NCBI GenBank assembly: GCA_963736235.1 | Contig: CAVTOR010000008.1 | Coordinates: forward strand, 50,753 to 114,752 | DNA length: 64,000 bases | Direction of reading: 5' to 3' | Source of the DNA: CAVORB01 sp963736235 | Lineage (GTDB): Bacteria; Pseudomonadota; Gammaproteobacteria; Chromatiales; Chromatiaceae | Shown: positions 39,242 through 49,315 of the stretch, one piece after another | Layout of the letters: each line of letters starts with the position of its first letter | How positions within the stretch are numbered: the stretch's first letter is position 1 | Position numbers and translations under genes: made by a program | The notes under the pieces: generated by a model | Databases searched by the model: none | Seen by the model: the letters and a program-made list of their open reading frames with translations, nothing else | What the model was told of the DNA's origin: nothing

Positions 39242-40190
39242 ATGCCAAGCAAACGCGAAAAATACCAGCGACTGATCGCCCGTGCTCAGGCCGTCAAGCC
39301 CGCGGCGATCGCCGCCGTCGCCCATCCCTGCGACGAGGTCTCGCTCAGGGGAGCGGTGGAGGCCGCCGAGCTCGGACTCCTGACGCCGATCCTGGTCGGC
39401 CCGCGGGCCAGGATCAGCGCCGTGGCGGCCGAATTCGGGCTCGACATCTCCGGCTTCGAGCAAATGGACGCCGCCCACAGCCACGCATCCGCCGACATCG
39501 CGGTGGAACTGGCCCGCGAGGGCAAGGCCGAGATGCTGATGAAGGGCAGCCTGCACACCGACGAGCTGATGGGCGCCGTGGTGCGGTCGGCGACCGGCCT
39601 GCGCACCGAGCGGCGGATCAGCCACGCCTTCGTCATGGACGTGCCGAGCCTGGACCAGCCGATCATCATCACCGATGCGGCGATCAACATCTTCCCGACG
39701 CTGGAGGACAAGCGGCACATCGTCCAGAACGCCATCGATCTGGCGATCGCCCTGGGCCTGAAGGAGCCGAAGGTCGCGATCCTGTCCGCGGTGGAGACGG
39801 TGAACCCCAAGATCCCGTCGACCGTCGAGGCCGCCGCCCTGTGCAAGATGGCCGATCGCGGGCAGATCGTCGGCGGCATCCTGGACGGCCCGCTGGCCCT
39901 GGACAACGCCATCGACCTCGCCGCGGCCCAGATCAAGAAGATCGACTCGCCGGTGGCCGGGCTCGCCGACATCCTGGTGGTTCCCGACCTGGAGGCGGGC
40001 AACATGCTGGCCAAGAGCCTGATCTTTCTGGCCGACGCGGACGGCGCCGGTATCGTGCTCGGCGCCCGGGTGCCGATCATCCTCACCAGCCGCGCCGACT
40101 CGGTGACCACGCGACTGGCGTCCTGCGCGGTGGCGGCCCTGGTCGCCGAGGCTCGGCGGCAAGGACGCGAGCAAGGCGGTGGCCGCATGA
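39242..40190 (+). CDS. Phosphate acetyl/butyryltransferase
   Basis: This 316-residue Pta/Ptb-type enzyme interconverts acyl-CoA and acyl phosphate. It starts MPSKREKYQRLIARAQ and has MLMKGSLHTDELMGAVV, RISHAFVMDVPSLDQPI, VETVNPKIPSTVEAAAL and GAGIVLGARVPIILTSRADS at the C-terminus. As given, the frame runs on into ackA. Reading the other frame after ALVAEA gives LGGKDASKAVAA and a TGA at 40188-40190, which overlaps the ackA ATG. A two-base loss near 40151 explains this, so the apparent Pta-AckA fusion is not real. Confidence 0.85.
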
Positions 40191-41423
40191 GCGATGCAAT
40201 TCTGGTCCTCAACGCGGGCTCGTCCAGCATCAAGTTCTCTCTGTTCCTGGCCAAGACCGGGATCCAAGCCGGGGCCGCGGGCCAGGCGCTCGACCTGTTG
40301 CTGGGCGGGCAGATCGAGGGCCTCTACACGGCGCCGCGGTTCGTCGCCAAGGACGCGGCGGGCAATCTCATCGACGAGCGGCGCTGGCCGGAGGGCGAGC
40401 CGCTCGGCCACGACGGTGCCGTCGCCTATCTGACCGAGTTCCTGCGCGCACGGCGGGCGAGCACCGGCTCGTGGCGGTCGGGCATCGGGTGGTGCATGGC
40501 GGTCTCGACTACTCGGCGCCGGTGCTGCTGAGCCCGGAGATCCTCGAACGGCTGGAGCGCTTCGTGCCACTGGCGCCGCTGCACCAGCCCCACAACCTGG
40601 CGCCCATCCGGATGCTGCTCGCCAATCGGCCGGATCTGCCGCAGGTGGCCTGTTTCGATACCGCCTTCCATCGCGGTCAGTCGGAGCTGGCCCAGGCCTT
40701 CGCGCTGCCACCGGAGATCACCGAGCGCGGCGTGCGACGCTACGGCTTCCACGGACTGTCCTACGAGTACATCGCATCCGTGCTGCCCCGCCACGATGAG
40801 CGCGCGGCACAAGGACGCACCGTGGTGCTGCACCTGGGCAACGGCGTGAGCGCCTGCGCCATCCAAGGCGGCCAGAGCGTGGCCACCACCATGGGGCTGA
40901 CCGGTGTCGAGGGGCTGATGATGGGCACCCGCTCGGGAAGTCTGGACCCGGGCGTGCTGCTGTACCTGATGGACGAGCTGCAGATGGATGCCCGCGCCAT
41001 CGAGAAGCTGATCTACAAGCAGTCCGGGCTGCTCGGCGTCTCGGGCGTCTCCAGCGACATGCGCACCCTGCTCGCCTCCGACGGAGCCGCGGGCGCAGTT
41101 CGCGGTGGCATCTGTTCGTCTATCGCATCGGCCGCGAGCTGGGCTCGCTGGCCGCCGCGCTGGGCGGGCTCGACGCACTGGTGTTCACCGCCGGCATCGG
41201 CGAGCATGCCGCGCCGATCCGGGAGCAGGTCTGCCGCGCCGCCGCCTGGCTCGGCGTCTCCCTCGATCCCGCCCTCAATGCCGCCCAAGCGGCGGGGGCA
41301 AGGCGTATCAGCACCCCGGACAGCGCGGTGGCGGTCTGGACCATCCCCACCAACGAAGAGCTGATGATCGCCGGGCATACCTGGCGCCTGCTCAATCCAA
41401 CGGCCTTAGGAACCGCGCCGTGA
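40187..41423 (+). CDS. ackA: Acetate/propionate kinase (two frame breaks)
   Basis: AckA makes ATP from acetyl phosphate and ADP. It starts MSDAILVLNAGSSSIKFSLF and continues HRVVHGGLDYSAP, CFDTAFHRGQSELAQAFALP, RYGFHGLSYEYIAS, LGNGVSACAIQGGQS, GLMMGTRSGSLDPGVLLYL and LVFTAGIGEHAAPIREQVC, ending LLNPTALGTAP. The frame is broken near 40465 and near 41100. It is part of the DUF3141-pta-ackA-fabI operon, and its stop overlaps the GTG start of fabI (41420-41423). Confidence 0.88.
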
Positions 41424-42203
41424 CCGTCGAATCACCCCTTCCTCCGCTCGCGGGCAAGAAGGCCCTGGTCGTCGGCATCGCCAACGAGCACTCCATCGCC
41501 TACGGCTGCGCCAAGGCCTTCCGCGCCCAGGGAGCGGAGCTTGCCGTCACCTATCTGAACGACAAGGCCAAGCCTCATGTGGAGCCGCTGGCCCAAGGGC
41601 TTGACGCGCCGATCCTCATGCCCCTGGATGTCAGCCGACCGGGCGAGTTGGAGGCCGTATTCGCGGCCGTCACCGAGCAATGGGGCCGGCTGGATATCCT
41701 GGTTCATGCCATCGCCTTCGCCCCCAAGGCCGATCTCCAAGGCGGGCTGCTCAATAGCTCGGCGGAGGGCTTTGCCCTGGCGATGGATATCTCCTGCCAC
41801 TCCTTTATCCGCATGGCCCGGTTGGCGGCGCCGCTGATGACCGAGGGCGGGACCCTGTTCGCCATGACCTTCAACGGCGCCAACGCCGTGGTGCCGAACT
41901 ACGACCTGATGGGACCGGTCAAGGCGGCGCTGGAATCCACCTGCCGCTACCTGGCGTTCGAGCTGGGACGCCAGGGCATCCGAGTCCACGCCATCTCGCC
42001 GGGGCCGCTCAAGACCCGGGCCGCGTCCGGAATCAAGGACTTCGACACGCTGCTTGAACGAGGCCGCGCACCGCGCGCCGCTCGGTGAGCTGGTGGACAT
42101 CATGGACGTGGGCCACACCTGCGCCTTCCTCGCCAGCCCCGGGGCCCGCCATCTGACCGGCAGTACGACGTACGTGGACGGGGGGCTCAATATCATGGGC
42201 TGA
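41420..42203 (+). CDS. fabI: Enoyl-ACP reductase FabI, copy 1 (one frame break)
   Basis: FabI is the last reductase of the fatty-acid elongation cycle, NADH-dependent and SDR fold. The GTG at 41420 gives VTVESPLPPLAGKKALVVGI, and GIANEHSIAYGCAK (the Gly-rich loop) follows. The catalytic Tyr-x6-Lys region is NYDLMGPVKAALE and the tail is SGIKDFDTLL. Near 42055 an extra A in GAACGAGG shifts the frame; without it the protein ends DEAAHRAPLGELVDIMDVGH and then TYVDGGLNIMG at 42203. Position after pta-ackA suggests a role in an acyl-phosphate or PHA-linked pathway rather than bulk lipid synthesis. Confidence 0.88.
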
Positions 42204-42208
42204 ATCAC

Positions 42209-42289
42209 GTAGGCTGGGGTGAGTAACGAACCTCAGCGCCTCTGGCGGCCTGCGAAGCCGCTGGGGTTCGCAGGCTCACCCCAGCCTAC
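42209..42289. repeat. MITE/REP-like 81-bp palindrome
   Basis: Perfect 15-base terminal arms GTAGGCTGGGGTGAG (42209-42223) and CTCACCCCAGCCTAC (42275-42289) enclose near-complementary inner arms CGAACCTCAGCG and CGCTGGGGTTCG. The whole unit folds as one long hairpin directly after fabI. The form is that of a dispersed non-autonomous repeat; it could also work as a terminator. The rest of 42290-42495 shows no gene. Confidence 0.7.
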
Positions 42290-42495
42290 CTTGTAATTGA
42301 TCCGTACCTTGTTGAAGTTTCTCTGGGCCCTGGTCGCCTTCGCCTATCGGTCCGCTCACCCGCGGTTCTGTTCCCTCGGTTGGAAGCGGAACGCTACCCC
42401 TGAACCAGGAAAGGAAGGACGGGCGCCATCTCATCCAGTGATACTTTTGCTCGGGACTGGCTTCTCCAACACCAGCGACTTTGGCGTGACTCCCC

Positions 42496-43704
42496 ATGAT
42501 GCTCTTGGCGATCTTTCTTGGCCTGGTCTTCTTCTACAGCCTCGGCGCGCGACGCCTGGACGGGACGGTGCTGACCGCGCCCATCCTATTCACCGCCGCC
42601 GGGGTATGCGTCGTGCTGCTGGTCCCGGAGCTGGCGCGGGGGCGCGGGGACCTGGAGCCCTTTTTGCTCCTGGCGGAGACCGGCCTGGTCCTGCTGCTGT
42701 TTACCGATGCCAGCCGCACGGACCTACGGTTGCTGCGCGGCATCCGGCAGCTGCCGGCACGCCTGTTGAGCGTCGGGCTCCTGCTCAGCATCGTCCTGGG
42801 CGCAGTGGCGGCCAAGCTCTTGTTTCCACAACTCTCCCTATGGGAGGCCGGCATCCTGGGCGCCATCCTGGCGCCGACCGACGCCGGGCTGGGACAGGTG
42901 ATCGTCAACAGTCCGCTGGTACCCGAACGCATCCGCGAGGCACTCAGCGTCGAAGCCGGGTTGAACGATGGCCTCTCGGTGCCCTTCTTCCTGTTCTTCA
43001 TCGCCCTGGCCGCGGCAGGGGCGGAGACTAGCGAGGTCGGGTTAATCGGCTTCGTCCTCGATCAACTGGGTTTCGGCGCGGCGGTGGGCCTGGCGATCGG
43101 CCTGGTCGGGGGCTGGCTGTTGGCCCTGGCCGGGCGCGCCGGCTGGAGCGACATGGATCAACTCGGCGTGGTCACGCTCCCGCTCCTGGCCATGCTGGCC
43201 ACCGAGCAGTTCGGCGGGAGCATGTTCATCGCCGCCTTTGTCGCCGGCCTGGCGGTGCAGGTCCCCTATAAGAAGGCCGGCCGGCACAGCGTGGAGTTCG
43301 CCCAGGACTGGGGACAACTGATCAACCTCGCGGTCTTCTTCCTGTTTGGCGGCTTGGCGGTCAGGGCCTGGCCCGAGTTGACCTGGCCGATGCTGGGCTA
43401 TGCCCTCTTGAGCCTGACCCTGGTGCGCATGGTCCCGGTGGCCCTGGCCTTGATGGGCAACGGCTTGGACCGGGCGACGGTGCTGTTCATGGGTTGGTTC
43501 GGGCCGCGGGGGCTCGCCTCCATCGTGCTGGGTCTGGTCTTCCTCGAACAAGAGACGCACTTACCAGGCGAGGACACCATCCGGCTGGTGGTGATCGCCA
43601 CGGTCTTCATCAGCATCTTTGCTCACGGTCTGAGCGCCTCGCCGGGAATCGCCCTGTATGCGGCCAGGTGCTCGCCCAAGCACCCGGACCGGAGACCAGG
43701 GTGA
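42496..43704 (+). CDS. Na+/H+ or K+/H+ antiporter (CPA1, NhaP type)
   Basis: This is a 402-residue membrane protein with about 11-12 helices. The CPA1 ion-site motifs are present: GAILAPTDAGLGQVI with the Asp in helix 5, and LSVEAGLNDGLSVPFFLFF with the ND pair in helix 6. A conserved Arg-containing stretch near the end reads FMGWFGPRGLASIVLGLVF. The frame is clean from an ATG at 42496. There is no cytoplasmic regulatory domain, unlike the second antiporter of this window at about 59-61 kb. Confidence 0.88.
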   Translation: MMLLAIFLGLVFFYSLGARRLDGTVLTAPILFTAAGVCVVLLVPELARGRGDLEPFLLLAETGLVLLLFTDASRTDLRLLRGIRQLPARLLSVGLLLSIVLGAVAAKLLFPQLSLWEAGILGAILAPTDAGLGQVIVNSPLVPERIREALSVEAGLNDGLSVPFFLFFIALAAAGAETSEVGLIGFVLDQLGFGAAVGLAIGLVGGWLLALAGRAGWSDMDQLGVVTLPLLAMLATEQFGGSMFIAAFVAGLAVQVPYKKAGRHSVEFAQDWGQLINLAVFFLFGGLAVRAWPELTWPMLGYALLSLTLVRMVPVALALMGNGLDRATVLFMGWFGPRGLASIVLGLVFLEQETHLPGEDTIRLVVIATVFISIFAHGLSASPGIALYAARCSPKHPDRRPG

Positions 43705-43765
43705 CGGTCCAACCGAGGCTCGATCCGATCCCGCGGCTCCGGCCCCAACCTCCGAGGTGACCCCC

Positions 43766-44548
43766 TTGATCAGAAGGCATTTCCTTGCCTCGCTTGCTGC
43801 CACCGCGTCGGGGTGCACATGCTCAATACCGCCACCGGACACGAATACGGCTACCGTTCGGACGAGCGCTTCATGATGCTCAGCTCGTTCAAGGTCCTGG
43901 CCCGCGCCCTGGTGCTGCACCGGGTCGATGCGGGACAAGAGTCCCTGGAGCGGCGAATACCCTATACGAAAAAGGACTTGATCACCTGGTCCCCGGTGAC
44001 CGAGCAACATGCGGATGGCGAAGGCATGACCCTGGCCGAGCTGTGCGAGGCCACCATCACAACCAGCGACAACACGGCCGCCAATCTCATCCTGCCCACC
44101 TACGGCGGACCCGCCGCGCTGACGGCCTATGCCCGCGGGCTCGGCGACGGCATCACGCGCCTCGACCGTATCGAGCCGCATCTGAAACTGCGGGTTGGCG
44201 ACGAACCGTTGGACACCACCTCACCGCGTGCCATGGTTGGTACCATGCAGAGGGCTCGTGCTGGGTGACGCCCTCTCCGCGCCGTCCCGTCATCGCCTAA
44301 AGGGCTGGTTGCTGGGCAACACCACCGGAGGCAAACGCCTGAAGGCCGGCCTGCCGTCCAACTGGCAGATCGGGGACAAGACCGGGACCAACCAGACCGA
44401 CGCTAACGACATTGGCGTGATATGGCCCCCCAACCGAGAGCCCATGGTGGTGGCCGCATACTTGTCCGAAAGCGAGGCAAGCAGTCGGCTGACGGATGCC
44501 ACCATCGCGGCGGTCGGTCGTTTGGTGCGGGACACCGCGGCCGAATGA
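43766..44548 (+). pseudogene. Damaged class A beta-lactamase
   Basis: The active-site motifs are visible: MLSSFKVLA (Ser70-x-x-Lys73), TTSDNTAANL (SDN loop), LDRIEPHLK (Glu166 loop) and GDKTGTNQTD (KTG). The start is a TTG at 43766 encoding a signal fragment (IRRHFLASLAATAS). It is fused in the wrong frame directly to VHMLNTATGHEYGY, so roughly 20-30 residues of the N-terminal region are lost. A second break lies near 44262, after GTMQR. Position 170, normally Asn and needed for deacylation, is Lys. It is probably inactive. Confidence 0.75.
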
Positions 44549-44589
44549 GCCATACCATCACTCACATCTCAGCGCTGAGCAAAATTTCC

Positions 44590-44690
44590 ACATGGAGACA
44601 CAAGGAGAAGACGGCGGAAGAACAAGGTATGCATTGTTTTTCCTCTTTCTTCTCGGTGCCTCCCTGCCTCCGTGTGAGAAATAAGAACGG
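44590..44690. repeat. Imperfect inverted repeat, candidate MITE
   Basis: CATGGAGACACAAGGAGAAG near 44590 is loosely complementary to CTTCTCGGTGCCTCCCTGCC and CTCCGTGTGAGAAAT ending near 44685. A lower-GC centre lies between them (gcattgtttttcctctttc). Composition differs clearly from the flanking genes. The interval 44549-44745 holds no gene. Element identity is a guess from shape and composition. Confidence 0.4.
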
Positions 44691-44745
44691 CGACCGAGAA
44701 GATTATCCCATCCGAACCATGGCAAACACACTGACAGCGGGCTGA

Positions 44746-45813
44746 ATGATGAAAACAACCACGAGACTTGCCGCATTATTGGCGCTGCTGCTCTTCGTCT
44801 GGTATCTGTTCGCCGACCGTATGACGCCTTACACGTCGAACGCACGGGTCAAGGCGATCGTCATCGACGTGGTACCGCAGGTCTCGGGCTACGTCGCCGC
44901 GCTCGCGGTGACCAACGCGCAGCTCGTCGAGGCCGGTGACCTGCTCGCCCGGATCGATCAGCGACCGTTCGTGCTGGAGGTGGAAAAGGCGCGCTCCGCC
45001 CTGCAGTCGGCGACCCAAGCGGTGGGGGCCAGCTCGTCCCAGGTCGAGGTCGCCCAGGCCAGCCTAACCCAGGCGGAGATCAACCTCGAGAACGTGCAGG
45101 TCCAGAGCGCCCGCATCTTCGAGCTCGATCAGAAGGGATTGGTCGCCAAGGCCAAGGTCGACGACATGCGCGCCGACCTGGCTGCCGCCAAGAGCAAGGT
45201 GGCCGGGGCGCAGGCGGATCTCGAGAAGGCGCGGCAGCAACTGGGCGACAGAAGGCGCCGACAACCCGCAGATCCGCTCTGCCATCGCCCAGCTTGGGAG
45301 AGGCGGAGCTCGAATCTGGAATGGACCGAGCTGCACGCGCCGTCACGCGGTGCCGTGGTCAATTTGACCATCGGTGAGGGCACCTTTGCGAAGGCGGGCC
45401 AAGGGTTGATGAATCTCGTGTCCTTCGAGGAGGTCTGGGTCGAGGCCTATCTGACTGAAAACAGCCTCGCACGAGTGTCCGTCGGCGATCCGGTGGAGAT
45501 TGTGTTGGATCTCTATCCGGGCCGGATCTTCAACGGCGAGGTCAGCAGCATCACCAACGCCGCGTCCGTCGGTCCCGACTCGCCCGGCAGCCTGCCGAAC
45601 GTGCCGAGGGAACAAGCCTGGCTGCGTGACCCACAGCGCTTCCCGGTGCGCATCCGCATGCTGGGCTACGAGATCGGCAGCGAGCACGCGGATATCCGGC
45701 GCAATCTCAACGGCCAGGCCAACATCATCGTCTACACCGGGGACAATGGGCTCCTGAACGGGTTGGGAGCGGCGTGGATCAGGCTGATCAGTTGGCTCAC
45801 CTATGCCTACTGA
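44746..45813 (+). CDS. HlyD-family adaptor (AaeA/EmrA-like)
   Basis: This 355-residue membrane-fusion protein has an N-terminal helix LAALLALLLFVWYLFA and first lipoyl half VVPQVSGYVAALAVTNAQLV. A coiled coil follows at about residues 75-165, with second half TELHAPSRGAVVNLTIGEGT and a beta-barrel part VWVEAYLTENSLARVSVGDP. Between about 45250 and 45310 the reading is garbled (RRRRQPADPLCHRPAWERR), while another frame gives EGADNPQIRSAIAQLG. Two compensating indels are likely. Its stop overlaps the start of the DUF2955 exporter gene, its evident partner. Confidence 0.85.
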   Translation: MMKTTTRLAALLALLLFVWYLFADRMTPYTSNARVKAIVIDVVPQVSGYVAALAVTNAQLVEAGDLLARIDQRPFVLEVEKARSALQSATQAVGASSSQVEVAQASLTQAEINLENVQVQSARIFELDQKGLVAKAKVDDMRADLAAAKSKVAGAQADLEKARQQLGDRRRRQPADPLCHRPAWERRSSNLEWTELHAPSRGAVVNLTIGEGTFAKAGQGLMNLVSFEEVWVEAYLTENSLARVSVGDPVEIVLDLYPGRIFNGEVSSITNAASVGPDSPGSLPNVPREQAWLRDPQRFPVRIRMLGYEIGSEHADIRRNLNGQANIIVYTGDNGLLNGLGAAWIRLISWLTYAY

Positions 45814-47012
45814 GCCGACAGCCGGTCAGCCAGTCGCAGGTGGCGAAGGAACTGGCGCCGCCTCACCCATGCTGAACGAGATGATCGGCGGGCGCAGTGA
45901 GCCCGAGATGAACCAGCCCGCCCCCGGCTCTCCCCCGGCTGACCCCCTGTCCGGCCAGGCCATCGCGCGGGGAACCCATGATCGCCGCGCGCTCCGGCTC
46001 GGCCTCGGCGTGACCCTCACCTTCGTGATCGCGCTGGCCTACGACTGGACCCTGGCCTATCTGGCCCCTATTTTCACCGCCCCTTTGTTACAGGGGCCAG
46101 CGCCGCCAACCCTGCGCTCGGCGGTCGGAATCATCCTGGCGACGACGGTGATCATGGGCGTGTGCCTGGTAGCGGGAGGGATCTCGCAAGCCTACCCGGC
46201 GCTCTTCCTGGTCGCGCTCTTTCCCGCGCTGTTCTCGACCTTCCGCTACGGTCTGCGCGGGGGCTCGCCCCTGGTCCTGATCCTGCTGCTGGTCGGGTTG
46301 ATGCTGGTGCCGATGGTCGCAAACACCACGGTGGAGATCACGCGGGATGTCGCCGGCTCTTTCGTCGGCAACATCGGTATCTCGTTGGTGGTGACGATGC
46401 TCATATTCGCCCTGTTCCCGCCATTGCCGTCGGAAACCGGCGCCGGCGCCAAAACCGGTCTTACCGGCGGCGGAAGTGGACCGGCGCGCCTGGATACTGA
46501 CGGCGATCACCGGCTCTTACGCGGTCGCTTATTTCAGCTTCGAGTGGACCAACGTCCACACGCCCATCTACATCGCCATCTACGCCTTTAGCGCCAACCT
46601 GGCGCGTGGCGTCACCGTCAGCAAGGGCATCCTGGCGGCCAATGTCGCGGCGGGTCTCCTGACGCTCGTCATGTATGAGCTCACCGTGATGACGCCCCAC
46701 TTTCTGTTCGTGGCGGCACTGGTAATGACGGTCAATCTGATCCTCGCCCGAATGATCACATCCGATGCTCCCTGGGCCCCGCTGGCCGGGTTTGCCTTGA
46801 GCGTGGTGATGATCCTCTACGGCGAATCGATCATTCCCTTCAGCGATGAAGGTGGCGCCAACTTCGCCGACCGCTTGGGCGAACTTGGCATGGCGGCGAT
46901 CTACGCCATCGGGGCGCTCTATGTCCTCGATGCGTATTTTCCACCGAGAGAGCCAGGATCGGGGAAGGCCCAGGAGTCCCCCACGTCCGATAGTGAGATC
47001 AATCGAACCTGA
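45803..47012 (+). CDS. DUF2955/FUSC-type inner-membrane exporter (one frame break)
   Basis: This is a polytopic membrane protein of about 400 residues. After a Pro-rich N-terminal tail it has helices starting LGLGVTLTFVIALAYDW and includes AGGISQAYPALFLVALFPAL and GSFVGNIGISLVVTMLIFAL. After a break near 46490 it continues TAITGSYAVAYFSFEWTNV to a helix near IYAIGALYVLDAYF. With the overlapping adaptor it forms an AaeAB-like pair, known for efflux of aromatic acids. The actual substrate is unknown. The frame break is probably a base error. Confidence 0.82.
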
Positions 47013-47038
47013 CCCCGATGACCCAGGAGTGAATCTGC

Positions 47039-48769
47039 ATGAGTCGCATCCCGATGCTTGACTGGCTTGACGGCTACCAGAAGGGCTGGCTGCGACTGGA
47101 TGTCGTCGCCGGCCTGACCACCGCGGCGGTGGTCGTCCCCAAGGCCATGGCCTATGCCACGATCGCCGGGCTGCCGGTCGAGATCGGGCTCTACACCGCC
47201 TTCGTCCCATGGTGATCTACGCGATCCTGGGCACCTCGCGGCCGCTCAGCGTGAGCACCACCACCACCCTGGCGATCCTGACCGGGGCCCAGCTCGCGCT
47301 CGTGGTGCCGAGCGGGGACGCCGGCGCGCTGTTGACCGCCTCCGCGACGCTCGCGTTCCTGGTCGGGGTCATGCTGATTCTGGCCTCGGTGCTGCGCCTG
47401 GGGGTCGTCGCCAGCTTCATCTCGGAGCCGGTGCTGACCGGCTTCAAGGCCGGGATCGGGCTGGTCATCATCCTCGACCAGGTGCCCAAGTTGCTGGGCA
47501 TCCATTTCGACAAGGGCTCCTTCCTTGAAAATCTGCTCGCGCTCGTACAGCACCTGCCCGGAGACCTCGCTCGCCACCCTCGCGGTCGGTGTCGCGATGC
47601 TGGTCATCCTGGTGGGGATCGAGCGGTTCGCCCCGCGCGCCCCGGCGCCGCTGGTCGCCGTCGCGCTCGGCATCGCCGCCTCGGGCCTGTTCGCGCTCCA
47701 AAGCCATGGCGTGGAGACGGTGGGCCACATCCCCCGGGGCCTGCCGTCCTTCACCGCGCCGAGCCTCGATCTGGTCGCGCAGCTGTGGCCCGGCGCGCTC
47801 GGCATCGCGCTGATGAGCTTCACCGAGTCCATCGCCTCGGCACGGGCCTTCGCCGGTCGTGGCGAGCCGCGTCCGGAGCCGAACCGGGAGCTTCTGGCAA
47901 CCGGCATCGGCAATGTCGTCGGCGGCCTGTTCAGCGGCATGCCCTCCGGGCGGCGGCACCTCGCAGACAGCCGTGAATCGGCTTGCGGGCGCCCGCACCC
48001 AGGTGGCTGGCCTGGTGACGGCCGCGGCGGCCGTGGCGACCCTGGTTCTGCTCGCGCCCCTGATGGGGCTGATGCCCCTGGCGACCTTGGCCGCGGTGGT
48101 GATCGTCTACTCCATCGGCCTGATCCAGCCGGCGGAGTTCCGTCGCCATCCTGCGCATCCGGCGCATGGAGTTCCTCTGGGCGCTGGCCGCCTTCGCCGG
48201 GGTGGTGCTGCTCGGAACGCTCCAGGGCATCCTGGTGGCGATCATCGTGTCGTTGGTCGCCCTTGCCTATCAGGCTGCCAACCCGCGGGTCCATGTCCTC
48301 GGCCGCAAGCCGGGTACCGACGTTTTCCGCCCAAGGACGGATGAACACCCGGAGGACGAGACCTTCCCCGGGCTGCTGATCGTGCGCCCCGAGGGGCGCA
48401 TCTTCTTCGCCAATGCCCAGCGTATTGGCGAGCAGACTCTGGCCATTGATCGACGCCGCCAAGCCCAGGGTGGTGGCGATGGACTTCAGCGCCGTGCCAG
48501 ACATCGAGTACTCGGCGCTTAAGATGCTGATCGAGGGCGAGGAGCGGTTGCGCGAGCGCGGCGGACTGCTCTGGCTGGTGGCGCTCAACCCGGAGGCACT
48601 GGGCATGGTGCAGCGCTCGTCGCTCGGGGAGACGCTGGGTCGCGAGCGCATGCTGTTCAACCTGCCGACGGCCGTCGAGCGCTATCAGCGACAGGCGATC
48701 GATACCGGGGCAACCGTGCTGGCGGAGACAACCGACGCCGACCACAAGGAGAGGCAACAGGAGAGATAA
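47039..48769 (+). CDS. SulP-family anion transporter with STAS domain (several frame breaks)
   Basis: SulP carriers move sulphate, bicarbonate or other anions. It starts MSRIPMLDWLDGYQKGWLRL, then VAGLTTAAVVVPKAMAYATI (the SulP N-terminal signature) and GLYTAFVPMVIYAILGTSRP if one base is added near 47212. Later pieces are EPVLTGFKAGIGLVIILDQV, PGALGIALMSFTESIASARA, MEFLWALAAFAGVVLLGTLQ and a STAS domain with AMDFSAVPDIEYSALKMLIE. Breaks fall near 47212, 47560, 47950, 48150 and 48450. AGGAG precedes the ATG. Total length of about 575 residues is normal. Confidence 0.85.
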
Positions 48770-48770
48770 C

Positions 48771-49165
48771 ATGAAGACCAACCCAAAGATCGTAGCGCAC
48801 TCGGCGTTGGCGCTAGGCCTGTGCCTTACCTGGGCAAACGGCGCGGCCGACGAGCCGAATATGCTGTTCTGTGCCGCAAGTCAGGTGATCGTTTGCCCGG
48901 AGCAGGGCGAATGCACGCGCGGGCTGCCGGGGACGGTCAATCTGCCCCGGATGTTCAGGCTCGATCTCAAGGATCACGAGGTCGTCAGTCTAAATCCGGC
49001 TGGCGATCGGCGCACCTCCAAGATCCTGCATCTGGTCGAGGAAAACGATGTATACGTTCTTCAGGGTGCTGACGGCGGAAAGAGCTGGACAGCGACGGGC
49101 GTTTGACGATTACGTCCTCGGGCGAGGGCTACGTGTTATCCGGCGTCTGTACTTCGGCGCTCTGA
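48771..49165 (+). CDS. Small exported cysteine protein (one frame break)
   Basis: This is a secreted protein with a signal MKTNPKIVAHSALALGLCLT followed by WANGAADEP. It keeps cysteines in LFCAASQVIVCPEQGECTRG. The frame as given stops at 49106, but a one-base change near 49090 continues as LDSDGRLTITSSGEGYVLSG then VCTSAL and a stop at 49165. That is a better C-terminus and adds a further Cys. It follows SulP by one base. No function can be assigned; four cysteines suggest a disulphide-bonded periplasmic protein. Confidence 0.65.
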
Positions 49166-49245
49166 GAGCCTTGGCCGCTATGAGGAAATCAACGATGAAT
49201 CATTCAACCTAGAAACGGCAGTTGTACGCTTCGTGCCAGTTGCAA

Positions 49246-49302
49246 GGTAACGAGGAGCTGATGATCACCCGGCATACCCTGCGGCTGATCGAGCAGACAT
49301 GA
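49246..49302 (+). pseudogene. 3' scrap of an ackA paralogue
   Basis: In frame this reads GNEELMITRHTLRLIEQT and a stop, closely matching the end of the intact acetate kinase in this window (TNEELMIAGHTWRLLNPT). It lies 14 bases before the second fabI, the same relation as in the complete pta-ackA-fabI operon. The rest of the kinase is absent. It indicates that the second fabI came from, or once belonged to, a duplicate ackA-fabI unit. The interval 49166-49245 is otherwise empty. Confidence 0.75.
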
Positions 49303-49315
49303 CGGTGCGACAGAG

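Noticed and set aside
39218..40711. Minus-strand open frame across pta and ackA
   Set aside because: It is antisense to genes with family motifs; long antisense frames are expected at this GC content.
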